Shown: positions 43,221 through 54,373 of the stretch, piece after piece
Numbering within the stretch: the first letter of the stretch is position 1
Layout: the number at the start of each line of letters is the position of its first letter
Assembly: GCA_019749805.1 (NCBI GenBank)
Contig: JAIEPH010000033.1
Location: forward strand, 1 to 64,000
DNA length: 64,000 nucleotides
Reading direction: 5' to 3'
DNA from: Mycobacteriaceae bacterium
GTDB lineage: Bacteria > Actinomycetota > Actinomycetes > Mycobacteriales > Mycobacteriaceae
The notes under the pieces: model-generated
Told to the model about the DNA's origin: nothing
Seen by the model: only the letters and a program-made list of their open reading frames with translations
The model's database searches: none
Translations under genes and position numbers: made by a program

Positions 43221-44028
43221 AGAACTCGATGACGCGCTTCATCACGTCGTCGGTGGGGTGGCCTTCCTGCTCGCGGCGCTCCAGGGTCAGCACGGAGTGC
43301 GCCATCTTGCCGAAGCCGTGCTCGTTGCCCTTCTTCGAGTTGATCTCGATGACCTCGAACGCATCGCCGAGCCGATCTTTGAGAGTCTTGAATCGTTCGG
43401 CAGGCACCAACGGGTCCTCGCTGAAGCGCAATCCCAGCGCGCACAGTCCCTCGTTGGCCGCGCGTCGTTCGACGATCTTCAGCTCGGCTTCGGACAGGCC
43501 CGGGTCGCGCCGCTGTTTCGGCGTCAGCGGAAGCGGCAGCGATGGCTGGCTGAGAACGGGCGCGAGCACGCTGTCGTCGACCGCAGCCGCCAGCGCGAAG
43601 CCACCGGTGAAGCACTGCCCGATCACACCGACGCCCTTGCCCGGTGTGTTCTCATTGAGATCGCGGGCCAGCGCACGCAAGTAGTGCGCGACCGGACGGT
43701 CGGCATTGGTCGCAAAGCCCGCGAATTCCTTTGCCACACAACCACGCAACATGACCGGGACCGCGCCGGGACGCATGGCCGGCGCCCCGGGAGTGCCGAA
43801 CAGCGACGGTATCGCCACCGTGAACCCGTTGTCCACCAGATGATTTCCCAGGGCGAACACGCCGGGATGGGCGCCGGGCATTTCCGGGATCAGCACCACG
43901 CCGGGGCCCTCACCCCTGCGATACACGTCGTGGGTGAAGCCGGCAGCGGCGAACGGCGAAACGGTCCAGCCGGTGAGGTCTGCTTCCGGAGCCGCCTGGC
44001 CGGCGACATCGGGATCGGGCGCGGTCAT
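43201..44028 (-). CDS. Dienelactone hydrolase family protein
   Basis: A 275-residue alpha/beta hydrolase, start MTAPDPDVAGQAAPEAD at 44028. The nucleophile is Cys139 in VIGQCFTGGFAL, as in true dienelactone hydrolases, with NEHGFGKMAHSV holding the His. VVLIPEMPGAHPGV is the N-terminal loop. Soluble. Its 3' end overlaps the convergent transporter gene by 20 bases. The substrate is not deducible. Confidence 0.92.
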   Translation of the reverse strand: MTAPDPDVAGQAAPEADLTGWTVSPFAAAGFTHDVYRRGEGPGVVLIPEMPGAHPGVFALGNHLVDNGFTVAIPSLFGTPGAPAMRPGAVPVMLRGCVAKEFAGFATNADRPVAHYLRALARDLNENTPGKGVGVIGQCFTGGFALAAAVDDSVLAPVLSQPSLPLPLTPKQRRDPGLSEAELKIVERRAANEGLCALGLRFSEDPLVPAERFKTLKDRLGDAFEVIEINSKKGNEHGFGKMAHSVLTLERREQEGHPTDDVMKRVIEFFNQRLT

Positions 44029-44051
44029 GGCGTCTCCTACTTGGCAGTCGG

Positions 44052-44699
44052 CTATTTGGCAGGCAACGGCGACGCGGTCTGCGTCGCCGCAGCCAGCGTA
44101 CGAAACTCGTCGGGGGTAGCGGCGCCGGTCAGCGCAATCTGCACCGGACCCGTCGGACCGTTCAGCCGCGTCGTCCACAGCGGCTCGGCGGGCCGCCCCT
44201 CCCGATCTCCGCCCTCGTAAACCACCCACGTCACGCCGTCGACGTCCTCGGCGCCCGTCGGGCGCATGTCGGGTCGCATCGAAGCGACGAGCTTGTCTTC
44301 GTCGGCGTTGCTCTGCGTCAGGCTCACGTACATACCGCTCGGCGCCAGATAGCCGACGGTCGAGCTGACCGCGCGCAGGCTGTCCCCCGACGTCGGGTCG
44401 ATGCGACCCCCGTCGATGCCGTTCCTGCTGCCGGAGTTCGGCTGCCAACCCTGGGGCAGCTGCGGCACCCTGATCGGGATCTTGAGGGCGTCCGCGTCGG
44501 CTTGAAGCGCGCCAGGTGCGTCGTAGGTCGGCACGGGACCCTCGGCGGGCCCGCCGGCCTGAAACGAGCACATTCCCAGCACCCCGGCCAGCACGACGCA
44601 GGCCAGTATCAGCGGCGCGATCGACCAGAACATATCCCGGCCGTCCTGCAGTAGCCGCGACTTCGCTGGCTTCGGAGCCGGAGCCGGCTGGGTGGTCAT
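44052..44699 (-). CDS. DUF4245 membrane-anchored protein (Rv1100-like)
   Basis: A 215-residue protein, start MTTQPAPAPKPAKS at 44699. One transmembrane helix near residues 25-45 (WSIAPLILACVVLAGVLGM) and an extracytoplasmic DUF4245 domain with IPIRVPQLPQGWQPNSG and VSLTQSN. Conserved in actinobacteria next to glpX; function unknown. Divergent from glpX across 54 bases; the dienelactone hydrolase follows it after 23 bases. Confidence 0.88.
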   Translation of the reverse strand: MTTQPAPAPKPAKSRLLQDGRDMFWSIAPLILACVVLAGVLGMCSFQAGGPAEGPVPTYDAPGALQADADALKIPIRVPQLPQGWQPNSGSRNGIDGGRIDPTSGDSLRAVSSTVGYLAPSGMYVSLTQSNADEDKLVASMRPDMRPTGAEDVDGVTWVVYEGGDREGRPAEPLWTTRLNGPTGPVQIALTGAATPDEFRTLAAATQTASPLPAK

Positions 44700-44753
44700 G
44701 GTAGCCAGTATCCCAGGTCCCAACTGGCGGGCGGCTAATGGGACAATCTGCCC

Positions 44754-45782
44754 ATGACGCCCGCGCGCGGTGAAGCACCCGACCGTAACCTCGCCCTTGA
44801 ACTCGTGAGAGTCACCGAAGCCGGTGCCATGGCGGCAGGACGATGGGTAGGCCGCGGTGACAAGGAGGGCGGCGACGGGGCCGCCGTCGACGCAATGCGT
44901 GAGCTGGTCAACTCCGTATCGATGCGCGGCGTCGTCGTGATCGGCGAGGGCGAGAAGGACAACGCGCCCATGCTCTACAACGGCGAAGAGGTCGGCAACG
45001 GTGACGGGCCGGAGTGCGACTTCGCGGTCGACCCGGTCGACGGCACCACCCTGATGAGCAAGGGCATGCCCAACGCCATCTCGGTGCTCGCGGTCGCCGA
45101 GCGCGGTGCCATGTTCGATCCGTCGGCGGTCTTCTACATGAACAAGATCGCCGTCGGCCCCGACGCGGTGAATGCGATCGACATCACGGCGCCCATCGGC
45201 GAGAACGTCCGCGCCGTTGCCAAGGTGAAGGGGATGTCGGTGCGCGACGTCACCGTGTGCATCCTGGACCGGCCGCGTCACGAACAACTCATCGCCGACG
45301 TCCGAGAGTCGGGCGCCCGGATCCGATTGATCTCCGACGGAGATGTGGCGGGCGCCATCTCCGCGTGCCGCCCCAACTCGGGGACCGACATGCTGGCCGG
45401 CATCGGTGGCACTCCCGAGGGCATCATCGCCGCGGCCGCCATCCGCTGTATGGGCGGCGCCATCCAGGCAGTGCTGGCACCCACCGACGACAAAGAACGT
45501 CAGAAGGCCGTCGACGCCGGCCACGATGTCGACCGGGTGCTCACGACCGAGGACCTGGTCTCCGGCGAGAACGTGTTCTTCTGCGCCACCGGTGTCACCG
45601 ACGGGGACCTGCTGCAGGGGGTGCGCTACTCCGGCGGAGGCTGCACCACCCAGTCCATCGTGATGCGCAGCAAGTCCGGCACGGTGCGCATGATCGAGGC
45701 CTACCACCGCCTCTCCAAACTCAACGAATACTCCGCGATTGATTTCACCGGCGACAGCAACGCGTTCTACCCGCTGCCGTAA
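44754..45782 (+). CDS. glpX: Fructose-1,6-bisphosphatase class II
   Basis: A 342-residue lithium-sensitive class II FBPase, the only gluconeogenic FBPase type in many mycobacteria. Metal and phosphate motifs [13 protein letters not shown] near residue 62 and [15 protein letters not shown] near 91 are intact, as are [10 protein letters not shown] and [18 protein letters not shown]. Needed for growth on lipids and other gluconeogenic carbon. Followed after 31 bases by fumarase on the same strand. Confidence 0.97.
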   Translation: MTPARGEAPDRNLALELVRVTEAGAMAAGRWVGRGDKEGGDGAAVDAMRELVNSVSMRGVVVIGEGEKDNAPMLYNGEEVGNGDGPECDFAVDPVDGTTLMSKGMPNAISVLAVAERGAMFDPSAVFYMNKIAVGPDAVNAIDITAPIGENVRAVAKVKGMSVRDVTVCILDRPRHEQLIADVRESGARIRLISDGDVAGAISACRPNSGTDMLAGIGGTPEGIIAAAAIRCMGGAIQAVLAPTDDKERQKAVDAGHDVDRVLTTEDLVSGENVFFCATGVTDGDLLQGVRYSGGGCTTQSIVMRSKSGTVRMIEAYHRLSKLNEYSAIDFTGDSNAFYPLP

Positions 45783-45813
45783 CCACAAACACACCTAAGA
45801 ACAGGGAGCACAA

Positions 45814-47232
<1,419 letters not shown>

Positions 47233-47345
47233 GCGCTCGCGCGAAGAGCATCCAATTGCGCTGAGCAGTTGCTTAGAGCCGCCGTGTAGCGGGTACACGC
47301 ACACTGCCACCGCGTGACCCCGGTCCCATCCGGGGGAGTTGTGCG

Positions 47346-50147
47346 GTGCAGGGGTTGTGTCAGTTGTCTACGTGCCGGGAACTGTGGATGCCGGAGGCTG
47401 GTCTACGAGGCCGCCCGATGGAGGATCGTTCGGTCAAGGCGTTCTTGACCTCGACGACCGTCGGGCCGTCGGCGCTGCTGATCGAAGGCGAGCCGGGGAT
47501 CGGCAAGACCACGCTGTGGTTGGCCGCCATCGAGGAGGCAACGGCCCGAGGGTTCCGGGTGCTGTCCACGCGCGCCGCGGCCGCTGAATCCGTTCTTGCG
47601 TACACCGCCCTGGCGGACATGCTCGACGACGTCGACGCCCACACGTTGGCCGACCTGCCCGCACCTCAGCTGCTCGCGGTGGACCAGGTGCTGTTGCGGG
47701 CGGGCACGGGTGAGGTGACCGACCAGCGCGCCGTCGCGGCCGCGTTTCTCGCCGTCATCGAGCGCCACGCCGAAACCGGCCCGGTGCTGTTGGCCTTCGA
47801 CGATCTGCAGTGGCTCGACCCGTCCAGCGTGCACGTGATCGCATTCGCCGCGCGACGTCTGACCGGGCCGGTCGGAATACTCGGCAGCGTGCGCACCGAG
47901 GTCCACGACGGCGCAAGCGCGGCATGGCTGCAGTTGCCGCGCCCCGAAGCCCTTACCCGTATTCGCCTGAATCCGTTGAATGTTCACGAACTGCACACCG
48001 TGATTTCCTCGCGCCTGCAGCGGCCCTTCTCACGGCCCGCGATGGGGCGTATTCATCAGGTGTCCGGCGGAAATCCCTTCTATGCCATCGAATTGGCCAG
48101 GGCGCTGGACGACGGGACGATCAACACCACGATGGCATCGTTACCGCGAACGCTCAACGATGTCGTCCGCAGCCGCCTCGGCGGCCTCGACCCCGATGTG
48201 CACGAAGCCTTGCTCGCGGCGTCGTGTATGGCCGCGCCCACGGTCGAGATGGTGGCGATGGCGACGATCGGCGACGGCGACCAGCTTGTCGACCTGCTCG
48301 AGATCGCCGAGGGCAAAGGCATCATCTCCATCGACGGCAACCGGATCCATTTCACGCACCCGCTGCTGGCCAGGGGCGTCTACACCGAGGCGCGCCCCGC
48401 AACCCGCCGAGCGATGCACCGTAGGCTTGCCGAGCTAGTCGACGAGACCGAGCTGCGCGCAAGGCATCTCGCGCTGGCCGCCACCAGAGGCGACGATCTG
48501 ACGCTGCGCGCGCTCGACGAGGCTGCCGACTCGGCGCGGGCGCGTGGGGCACCCGAGGCCGCGGCCGAACTCGTGGACCTGGCCATCGGCCTTGGTGGTG
48601 ACGCGCCAGAACGCCGGCTGCGCTCGGCGCTGAACCACTTCGACGCAGGCGACCATGAGCGGGCGACGACGATTCTCGAGGAGACCGTGGACCGGCTGCC
48701 GCCCGGAGATCTGCGGGCAGAGGCGCTGTGTCGCTTGGCCGTTGTGCGCCTCTACACCGAGGGCTTTTTCGAGGCGACAACTGTGCTGCAGCAGGCACTC
48801 GACGACGCGGATGACAACAGTCCGCTGCGCGTGCAGGTGCTGATCACGCTGGCCTATTCGCTCATGCACGCCAACCAGGTTCGCGAGGGTAGGGACGTCG
48901 CACGGCAGGCAGTCGAAGATGCCGAGCGACTCGCCCAGCCGCACCTGCTCAGCCTGGCGCTGGGCATGCGGGTCATGTTGGACTTCGTCGCCGGCGAAGG
49001 TTTAGATGGCGCAAGCCTGCAACGCGCGCTCGAACTCGAGGACGAGGACACCTTCACACCGCTGGTGTTCCGCCCCAGAATGCAGCACGCACTACTGCTG
49101 GAGTGGACCGGTGAACTGGCGGCAGCGCGGCAGGAACTCGAAGCGATTCGGCTGCGCTGCATGGAGAAGGGCGAGGACGGCGAATACGTCTTCATCGCCC
49201 AGCACGTCGTGATGAGCTCGGTATGGGCGGGCGACTTCATCAACGCCAACCTGGTGGCCGAAGATGCCATGGAACGCGCCCGTCAGCTCAGCGGCGGCAC
49301 GCCACTGTTTCTGGCTCACAGCATGCGCGCACCCTTGGCCGTGTTCGCCGGACAGGAGGCCGAGGCGCGTCGCACTATTGCGGCAGGGCTCGAGATCAGC
49401 AGGCAGACAGGAACTTTCCGGCTCGGGGAGCGGCTGCTTGCTACCCTCGCTTTCCTCGAGGTATCGCTGGGCAACTACCCGGAGGCGCTCGCCGCGGTCG
49501 CTCCACTGCTGTCGGGCTTCGATCCCGCGTCCACGCCGACCGAACTGCCCGGCGCAGCATTCCTGCCCGATGCCATCGAGTCCCTGGTGCAGTTGGGCAG
49601 GCTCGCCGAAGCCGCGCCGCTCGTCGACGCACTGGAACGCAACGGCCGTGCCTTCGACCGGGCCTGGTTGTCGGCCGTCGGCGCGCGTGGCCGCGCCATG
49701 ACGCTCGCGGCGACGGGTGACCTCCACGGCGCTCACGTCGCGGCGCAGCAGGCGATGACCGAACACCAGCGGGTGGGCATGCCGTTCGAGCGGGCGCGGA
49801 CCCTGCTGCTGCTCGGCCAGCTCGAACGTCGAATGCGCAAGAAGGAGGCGGCGTCGAGAAGCCTGCGGCTGGCGCTCGAGGTCTTCGAGCGGCACAACGT
49901 GCCGCTCTGGGCCGACCGCGCGCGCGCCGAGCTGGCGCGGGCCAACGTCGGCCCGCAGGGATCCGGCCAATTGACCCCGTCTGAGCAGCGTGTCGCCGAG
50001 CTTGCCGCGTCGGGCATGAAGAACCGTGACGTCGCCAATGCGCTGTTCATCAGTCCCAAGACCGTCGAGGCGAACCTGGCCCGGATCTACCGCAAGCTCG
50101 GCATCCGGTCGCGTGCGGAGCTGGGCCGCCACATAGGTCGGGTCTAG
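47346..50147 (+). CDS. LuxR-family regulator with AAA/STAND ATPase domain (LAL type)
   Basis: A 933-residue regulator. The GTG at 47346 follows a strong GGGGGAG site. Walker A IEGEPGIGKTT is at residues 46-56, Walker B in VLLAFDDLQWLD near 150, then a TPR-like helical region (about 350-860) and a C-terminal LuxR HTH (LTPSEQRVAELAASGMKNRD through VEANLARIYRKLGIRSRAEL). LAL proteins bind inducer-like ligands and ATP before activating transcription. It occupies the place between fum and phoH2 where M. tuberculosis has Rv1096-Rv1097c. Target genes unknown. Confidence 0.93.
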   Translation: MQGLCQLSTCRELWMPEAGLRGRPMEDRSVKAFLTSTTVGPSALLIEGEPGIGKTTLWLAAIEEATARGFRVLSTRAAAAESVLAYTALADMLDDVDAHTLADLPAPQLLAVDQVLLRAGTGEVTDQRAVAAAFLAVIERHAETGPVLLAFDDLQWLDPSSVHVIAFAARRLTGPVGILGSVRTEVHDGASAAWLQLPRPEALTRIRLNPLNVHELHTVISSRLQRPFSRPAMGRIHQVSGGNPFYAIELARALDDGTINTTMASLPRTLNDVVRSRLGGLDPDVHEALLAASCMAAPTVEMVAMATIGDGDQLVDLLEIAEGKGIISIDGNRIHFTHPLLARGVYTEARPATRRAMHRRLAELVDETELRARHLALAATRGDDLTLRALDEAADSARARGAPEAAAELVDLAIGLGGDAPERRLRSALNHFDAGDHERATTILEETVDRLPPGDLRAEALCRLAVVRLYTEGFFEATTVLQQALDDADDNSPLRVQVLITLAYSLMHANQVREGRDVARQAVEDAERLAQPHLLSLALGMRVMLDFVAGEGLDGASLQRALELEDEDTFTPLVFRPRMQHALLLEWTGELAAARQELEAIRLRCMEKGEDGEYVFIAQHVVMSSVWAGDFINANLVAEDAMERARQLSGGTPLFLAHSMRAPLAVFAGQEAEARRTIAAGLEISRQTGTFRLGERLLATLAFLEVSLGNYPEALAAVAPLLSGFDPASTPTELPGAAFLPDAIESLVQLGRLAEAAPLVDALERNGRAFDRAWLSAVGARGRAMTLAATGDLHGAHVAAQQAMTEHQRVGMPFERARTLLLLGQLERRMRKKEAASRSLRLALEVFERHNVPLWADRARAELARANVGPQGSGQLTPSEQRVAELAASGMKNRDVANALFISPKTVEANLARIYRKLGIRSRAELGRHIGRV

Positions 50148-50159
50148 AGCGACTCGACG

Positions 50160-50176
50160 ATAGGGAAACACCCTAT
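50160..50176. promoter_or_regulatory. Short inverted repeat after the LuxR gene
   Basis: ATAGGG at 50160-50165 and CCCTAT at 50171-50176, separated by AAACA. It lies in the 97-base gap between the regulator and the small gene at 50245. It could be a weak terminator or a palindromic operator for the regulator itself. Confidence 0.35.
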
Positions 50177-50244
50177 TCCCCAGCGCCGTCCTACGAATTA
50201 GCGTCAAGTCGCCCGGACCGAACAGGCTTCCCCAGGAGGACTAG

Positions 50245-50526
50245 GTGAGCGTCGACCAAGCTGCCTCGATCCCGACTCCCGTGGTCTCCGAGAGCATCGC
50301 TCTGGTGACGACGGCGACCAGTGCACCAGCGCTGCGGACAGGTTTCGCGGTGCTGGGGTTGGCGTCGCTGCTCGATCTGCCGAGGGCGGACCGGGCTGAC
50401 CGAATCGTGGCATTGAGCGCTGCGGCGGCCGCGGGCTGGTTCCTGGTCCGGGGTTCAATGTCGCCGGCCACGCGGCGCCCGGGCCGGCGCCGCGCCTCGT
50501 CGATCAGGGCAGGGCGCCCGGGCTGA
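50245..50526 (+). CDS. Small hypothetical protein (93 aa)
   Basis: GTG start seven bases after a strong AGGAGG site. The first 65 residues hold a hydrophobic stretch ([16 protein letters not shown]) and another ([15 protein letters not shown]), suggesting two membrane helices; the tail is Arg-rich ([13 protein letters not shown]). The 3' end overlaps phoH2 by 23 bases on the other strand. No family recognised; the ribosome site is the best evidence. Confidence 0.55.
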   Translation: MSVDQAASIPTPVVSESIALVTTATSAPALRTGFAVLGLASLLDLPRADRADRIVALSAAAAAGWFLVRGSMSPATRRPGRRRASSIRAGRPG

Positions 50527-51817
50527 TTTCCTCGAGCATCTCGGTGACGAGAGCCGCGATCGGCGAACGCTCGCTGCGAAGCAGGGTGATGTGGGCGAAT
50601 AGCGGGTGACCCTTTAGCTTTTCGATCACCGCGGCCACACCGTCGTGACGGCCCACGCGCAGATTGTCGCGCTGGGCGACGTCGTGGGTGAGCACCACCC
50701 GAGATCCCGCACCCAACCGCGACAGCACCGTCAGCAGCACGTTGCGTTCCAACGACTGCGCCTCGTCGACGATGACGAACGAGTCGTGCAGGGACCGACC
50801 GCGAATGTGTGTCAGCGGAAGCACTTCGAGCATGCCGCGCGACAGCACCTCCTCCAGCACCGCAGGGCTGGCCAGGCCCTCGAGCGTGTCGAAGACCGCC
50901 TGCGCCCAGGGGCCCATCTTCTCGCTCTCGCTGCCGGGTAGGTAACCGAGATCCTGTCCGCCGACCGCGTACAACGGCCGGAACACCACAACCTTTCGTT
51001 GGGTCCGGCGCTCGAGCACTGCCTCGAGGCCTGCGCACAACGCGAGCGCGGACTTACCGGTACCCGCCTTGCCGCCCAGGGACACGATGCCCACCGATTC
51101 GTCGAGCAGGAGATCCAGTGCCACGCGTTGCTCGGCCGACCTTCCGCGTAGGCCGAACACTTCGCGGTCGCCACGAACCAACTGCACTCGCTTTTCGGCG
51201 TTCACCCGTCCCAGCGCGGACGAGCTGCCACCGAGGAGCCGGATTCCCGTGTGGCACGGCATGTTCCGTGCCGATTCGAGGTCGATTTCACCATCGGCGA
51301 AGAGCGTGTCGATCTCGTCGGGTGTGACGTCGACCTCGTCCATCCCGGTCCAGCCCGACGTGACGACGTCCTGCGCGTGGTACTCGTCGGCAGTCAAGCC
51401 GACCGCGCCCGCCTTGACCCGCAGTGGGATGTCCTTGCTGACGAGCGTGACCAGTTTGCCCTCCGCGGCGAGGTTGGCCGCGACGGTCAGGATGCGCGCA
51501 TCGTTGCTGTCGTTGCGGAATCCCGCAGGCAACACCGTCGGATCGCTGTGGTTGAGCTCGACATGCAGTGTTCCACCTTGCGTCCCAACGGGTATCGGCT
51601 GATCCAGCCGGCCGTGTTCGAGTCGCAGATCGTCGAACATCCGCAGTGCCTGCCGCGCGAACCAGCCAAGCTCATGATGATGCCGCTTGGCTTCCAGTTC
51701 GCTGATGACCACGAGCGGGACCACGACGTCATGCTCGGCGAACCGGGTGCAAGCCCACGGATCGGAAAGCAGAACAGAGGTGTCGAGAACATAGGTCCGC
51801 AAGGGCGAATCAGTCAC
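50504..51817 (-). CDS. phoH2: PhoH2: PIN-domain RNase fused to PhoH ATPase/helicase
   Basis: A 437-residue protein, start at GTG 51817 ([17 protein letters not shown]) after GAGGAG, as in M. tuberculosis Rv1095. The N-terminal PIN domain (about 1-150) has Asp12 in YVLDTS and SNDARIL. The PhoH domain (about 220-437) has Walker [14 protein letters not shown] and Walker [15 protein letters not shown]. PhoH2 proteins unwind and cleave RNA in an ATP-dependent way. A short overlapping ORF upstream fits the position of the phoAT gene. Confidence 0.95.
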   Translation of the reverse strand: MTDSPLRTYVLDTSVLLSDPWACTRFAEHDVVVPLVVISELEAKRHHHELGWFARQALRMFDDLRLEHGRLDQPIPVGTQGGTLHVELNHSDPTVLPAGFRNDSNDARILTVAANLAAEGKLVTLVSKDIPLRVKAGAVGLTADEYHAQDVVTSGWTGMDEVDVTPDEIDTLFADGEIDLESARNMPCHTGIRLLGGSSSALGRVNAEKRVQLVRGDREVFGLRGRSAEQRVALDLLLDESVGIVSLGGKAGTGKSALALCAGLEAVLERRTQRKVVVFRPLYAVGGQDLGYLPGSESEKMGPWAQAVFDTLEGLASPAVLEEVLSRGMLEVLPLTHIRGRSLHDSFVIVDEAQSLERNVLLTVLSRLGAGSRVVLTHDVAQRDNLRVGRHDGVAAVIEKLKGHPLFAHITLLRSERSPIAALVTEMLEEISPGALP

Positions 51818-51947
51818 GTAGCGCTCCTCGAGCCCGCGCGGCCCCACGCGAACCGTTCGGCGGACGCTGCGGTACTAGGACCGGGGCCGGTCCTCTCGTG
51901 ATCAAACGATCGGTACCGCCCGGATAGCAGAGCATGTCGCTAGCCAT
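51810..51947 (-). CDS. Candidate PhoAT (short ORF overlapping phoH2 start)
   Basis: A 45-codon ORF from ATG 51947 to a TGA at 51810-51812 that overlaps the first eight bases of phoH2. It encodes a small basic peptide ([18 protein letters not shown] and onward, Arg-rich end). In mycobacteria phoH2 is reported to be preceded by a small overlapping antitoxin-like gene, phoAT. Support here is position and overlap only; the ribosome site (GGGAG, 13 bases away) is poor. Confidence 0.4.
   Translation of the reverse strand: MASDMLCYPGGTDRLITRGPAPVLVPQRPPNGSRGAARARGALRD
51877..51894. repeat. Perfect palindrome upstream of phoH2
   Basis: AGGACCGGGGCCGGTCCT: eight-base arms around GG, inside the candidate phoAT ORF and 60 bases before the phoH2 start. 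Toxin-antitoxin-like operons often carry such operators; an RNA hairpin is also possible. Confidence 0.5.
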
Positions 51948-52007
51948 CGAAAACGACGCTACTCCCGTGCCGCCATATGCGCCGCGCAGGCGCGCCGTGG
52001 CTACGAG

Positions 52008-52844
52008 TTAGCGCTGCGTGAACTGCTGGAGCGCGGGCTCGTCGGCCACACCCCACGCGGTGATGCGATCGGCGATGACCTGGCGCAGTTGCTCGGGCCC
52101 GAAGATGCCGGCCTCGGCCATGTGCTGCACCTTGTCGGCATAGGCGTCGATGTCACCACCCACGACGTCGAGCTCGGCGGCGCGCTTGGCGATGGCATCG
52201 ATGGTCTCGTCGCGATTGGTCGTCAGCAGGTGCGCGACGAGGTTGGCGAAGAACTCCTCGTGCCGTTCTTCGTCTTTGGCGATGCGGCCGACGAGTGCCG
52301 CGAGCGTCGGCAGGGAGAGCTGCGTGATCTGCGCTTCGAGGTTGCGGCAGAAGACGGCGTGCTCGCGCTCGAAGAAGGCCATGAACGCCAGGCGCTCGAT
52401 CTGGCTGTAGGTGTCGGCGCGATAGCCCTTCATCACGTGCTCGACGCGGACATCCTCGTTGGCGGCCGGATCGATCTCACGGGTGACGACCAGATAGTTG
52501 CGCAGCGCGATCGCGTGCAGGTGCTCCTCGGCGGTCCACCGGCCCAGCCAGCGGCCGAACTTGTGTTCGAGGATGAAGCTGAAGACGAGCTCGCGGTGAT
52601 AGCCGGCGAGATTGTCCTTGTTGATCAGCAGGATCTCCAACGCATCGGTGACCACTTTGGGCAGCGTCACCTGGGACGGATCCCAGTCTTTTCCGCCGAG
52701 GAAGGCGAAGTTCTCGCCCTGCTCGAACGGGACGTAGTCGTGGGCGTACCACAGGTCTTCCGAGTCGATATGACGACGCAGCTCCCGCTGCACGACCGGC
52801 TCGAGTTCGAGGATCAGCGCATTAGCGACAGGTCTCTGTGCCAT
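52008..52844 (-). CDS. desA2: Acyl-ACP desaturase DesA2
   Basis: A 278-residue soluble ferritin-like desaturase, Rv1094 type. Metal-ligand motifs are EEHLH (Glu107, His110) in GRWTAEEHLHAIALR and DEERHEEFF near residue 200, plus FFEREHAVFCR. The first EExxH carries HL in place of the usual NR. DesA2 is implicated in mycolic acid or fatty acid desaturation. It follows glyA by 54 bases on the same strand and precedes the phoAT-phoH2 region. Confidence 0.93.
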   Translation of the reverse strand: MAQRPVANALILELEPVVQRELRRHIDSEDLWYAHDYVPFEQGENFAFLGGKDWDPSQVTLPKVVTDALEILLINKDNLAGYHRELVFSFILEHKFGRWLGRWTAEEHLHAIALRNYLVVTREIDPAANEDVRVEHVMKGYRADTYSQIERLAFMAFFEREHAVFCRNLEAQITQLSLPTLAALVGRIAKDEERHEEFFANLVAHLLTTNRDETIDAIAKRAAELDVVGGDIDAYADKVQHMAEAGIFGPEQLRQVIADRITAWGVADEPALQQFTQR

Positions 52845-52898
52845 GAAAGTAACTGTAACCCGAATTCACAGGTTTCCAAAAATCGCGCGGGGCGTGTC

Positions 52899-54347
52899 TT
52901 ACAGCGTGAGCCCCGGATACAGCGGGTTCGCCGCGAGCAGTTCGCCGGCTGCGGCGTGCACACGGTCCGCGGTGCCGTCGGCCAGCTTGTACTTGGCCTT
53001 CGAAGTGCCCTCAGCCTCCGTGTTGGACAGCACCTCGACGATCAGCTCGGCGACGCGATCGAAGTCGTCGGCGCCGAATCCCCTGGTGGTCAGCGCGGGT
53101 GTGCCCAGCCGGACGCCGCTGGTGTACCAGGCGCCATTCGGGTCAGCGGGAATCGCATTGCGATTGGTCACGATCCCGGAGTCCAGCAGCGCCGACTCGG
53201 CCTGCCGTCCGGTCAGCCCGAAGGACGTCACATCGAGCAGCACGAGGTGGTTGTCGGTGCCGCCGGTGACCAGCGCCGCGTCGCGTTTGGTGAATCCGTC
53301 GGCCAGCGCCTGCGCGTTGTCGGCGATGGACTGCGCATACGTCTGGAACGCCGGCTGGCGGGCCTCGGCCAGCGCAACGGCCTTGGCGGCCATCACATGC
53401 GAAAGCGGTCCGCCGAGCACCATCGGGCAGCCCTTGTCGACTGCGGGTGCGTACTCCTCGGTGGCCAGGATCAGCCCGCCGCGCGGCCCGCGCAACGACT
53501 TGTGCGTGGTCGTGGTGGTGATGTGGGCGTGCGGGATCGGATCCTCGTCGCCGGTGAACACCTTGCCCGCAACCAGGCCGGCGAAGTGCGCCATGTCGAC
53601 CATCAGCGTCGCACCGACCTCGTCGGCGATCTCGCGCATCTTGGCGAAGTTGACCCGCCGCGGATAGGCGGAGTAGCCGGCGACGAGTACCAGCGGCTTG
53701 AACTCGCGGGCGAGAGCGGCGACGGCGTCGTAGTCGATAAAACCCGTCTCTGGGTTGGTGCCGTACTGGCGCTGGTGGAACATCTTGCCGGAGATGTTGG
53801 GCCGGAAGCCGTGGGTTAGGTGGCCGCCGGTGTCCAGCGACATGCCCAGCAGCCGCTGGTTGCCGAGCTTGCTGCGCAGGGTCTCCCAGTCGGCTTCGGA
53901 CAGGTCGTTGACGTGCTTGGCGCCGAATTCGGCCAGACCCGGGGCCTCGACCCGGGTGGCCAGGATCGCCCAGTAGGCCACCAGGTTGGCGTCGATGCCC
54001 GAGTGCGGTTGGGCGTAGGCATACGGCGCGTCGAACAGTTCGCGTGCGTGCTCGGCGGCGAGCGCCTCCACGGTGTCGACGTTCTGGCAGGCGGCGTAGA
54101 ACCGGTGACCGATGGTGCCTTCGGCGTACTTGTCGGAGAACCAGGTGCCCATCGTCAGCAGCACCGCGGGCGAGGCGTAGTTCTCGCTGGCGATCAACTT
54201 GAGCGAATCCCGTTGATCGGCAAGCTCTTTGCGGGTGGCGTCGGCGATTCGAGGCTCGACGGACTCGATCACCCGCAGGGCGGCACGGTAGGCCTCGCTG
54301 GCGGTGTCGGCGTACTCGGCTCCCAGACCATTGGACTCTGCAGTCAT
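52899..54347 (-). CDS. glyA: Serine hydroxymethyltransferase, long form
   Basis: A 482-residue PLP enzyme, start [20 protein letters not shown] at 54347; upstream open frame is antisense to neighbours. It interconverts serine and glycine with tetrahydrofolate. [49 protein letters not shown] and the PLP lysine Lys283 in [15 protein letters not shown] are intact. It is about 55 residues longer than the usual 426-residue mycobacterial GlyA1, mainly from an N-terminal extension and an insertion near residues 130-165. It nevertheless sits at the syntenic glyA position. Confidence 0.95.
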   Translation of the reverse strand: MTAESNGLGAEYADTASEAYRAALRVIESVEPRIADATRKELADQRDSLKLIASENYASPAVLLTMGTWFSDKYAEGTIGHRFYAACQNVDTVEALAAEHARELFDAPYAYAQPHSGIDANLVAYWAILATRVEAPGLAEFGAKHVNDLSEADWETLRSKLGNQRLLGMSLDTGGHLTHGFRPNISGKMFHQRQYGTNPETGFIDYDAVAALAREFKPLVLVAGYSAYPRRVNFAKMREIADEVGATLMVDMAHFAGLVAGKVFTGDEDPIPHAHITTTTTHKSLRGPRGGLILATEEYAPAVDKGCPMVLGGPLSHVMAAKAVALAEARQPAFQTYAQSIADNAQALADGFTKRDAALVTGGTDNHLVLLDVTSFGLTGRQAESALLDSGIVTNRNAIPADPNGAWYTSGVRLGTPALTTRGFGADDFDRVAELIVEVLSNTEAEGTSKAKYKLADGTADRVHAAAGELLAANPLYPGLTL

Positions 54348-54373
54348 GCAGTTCAGCCTAGTCGGGCGAGATT

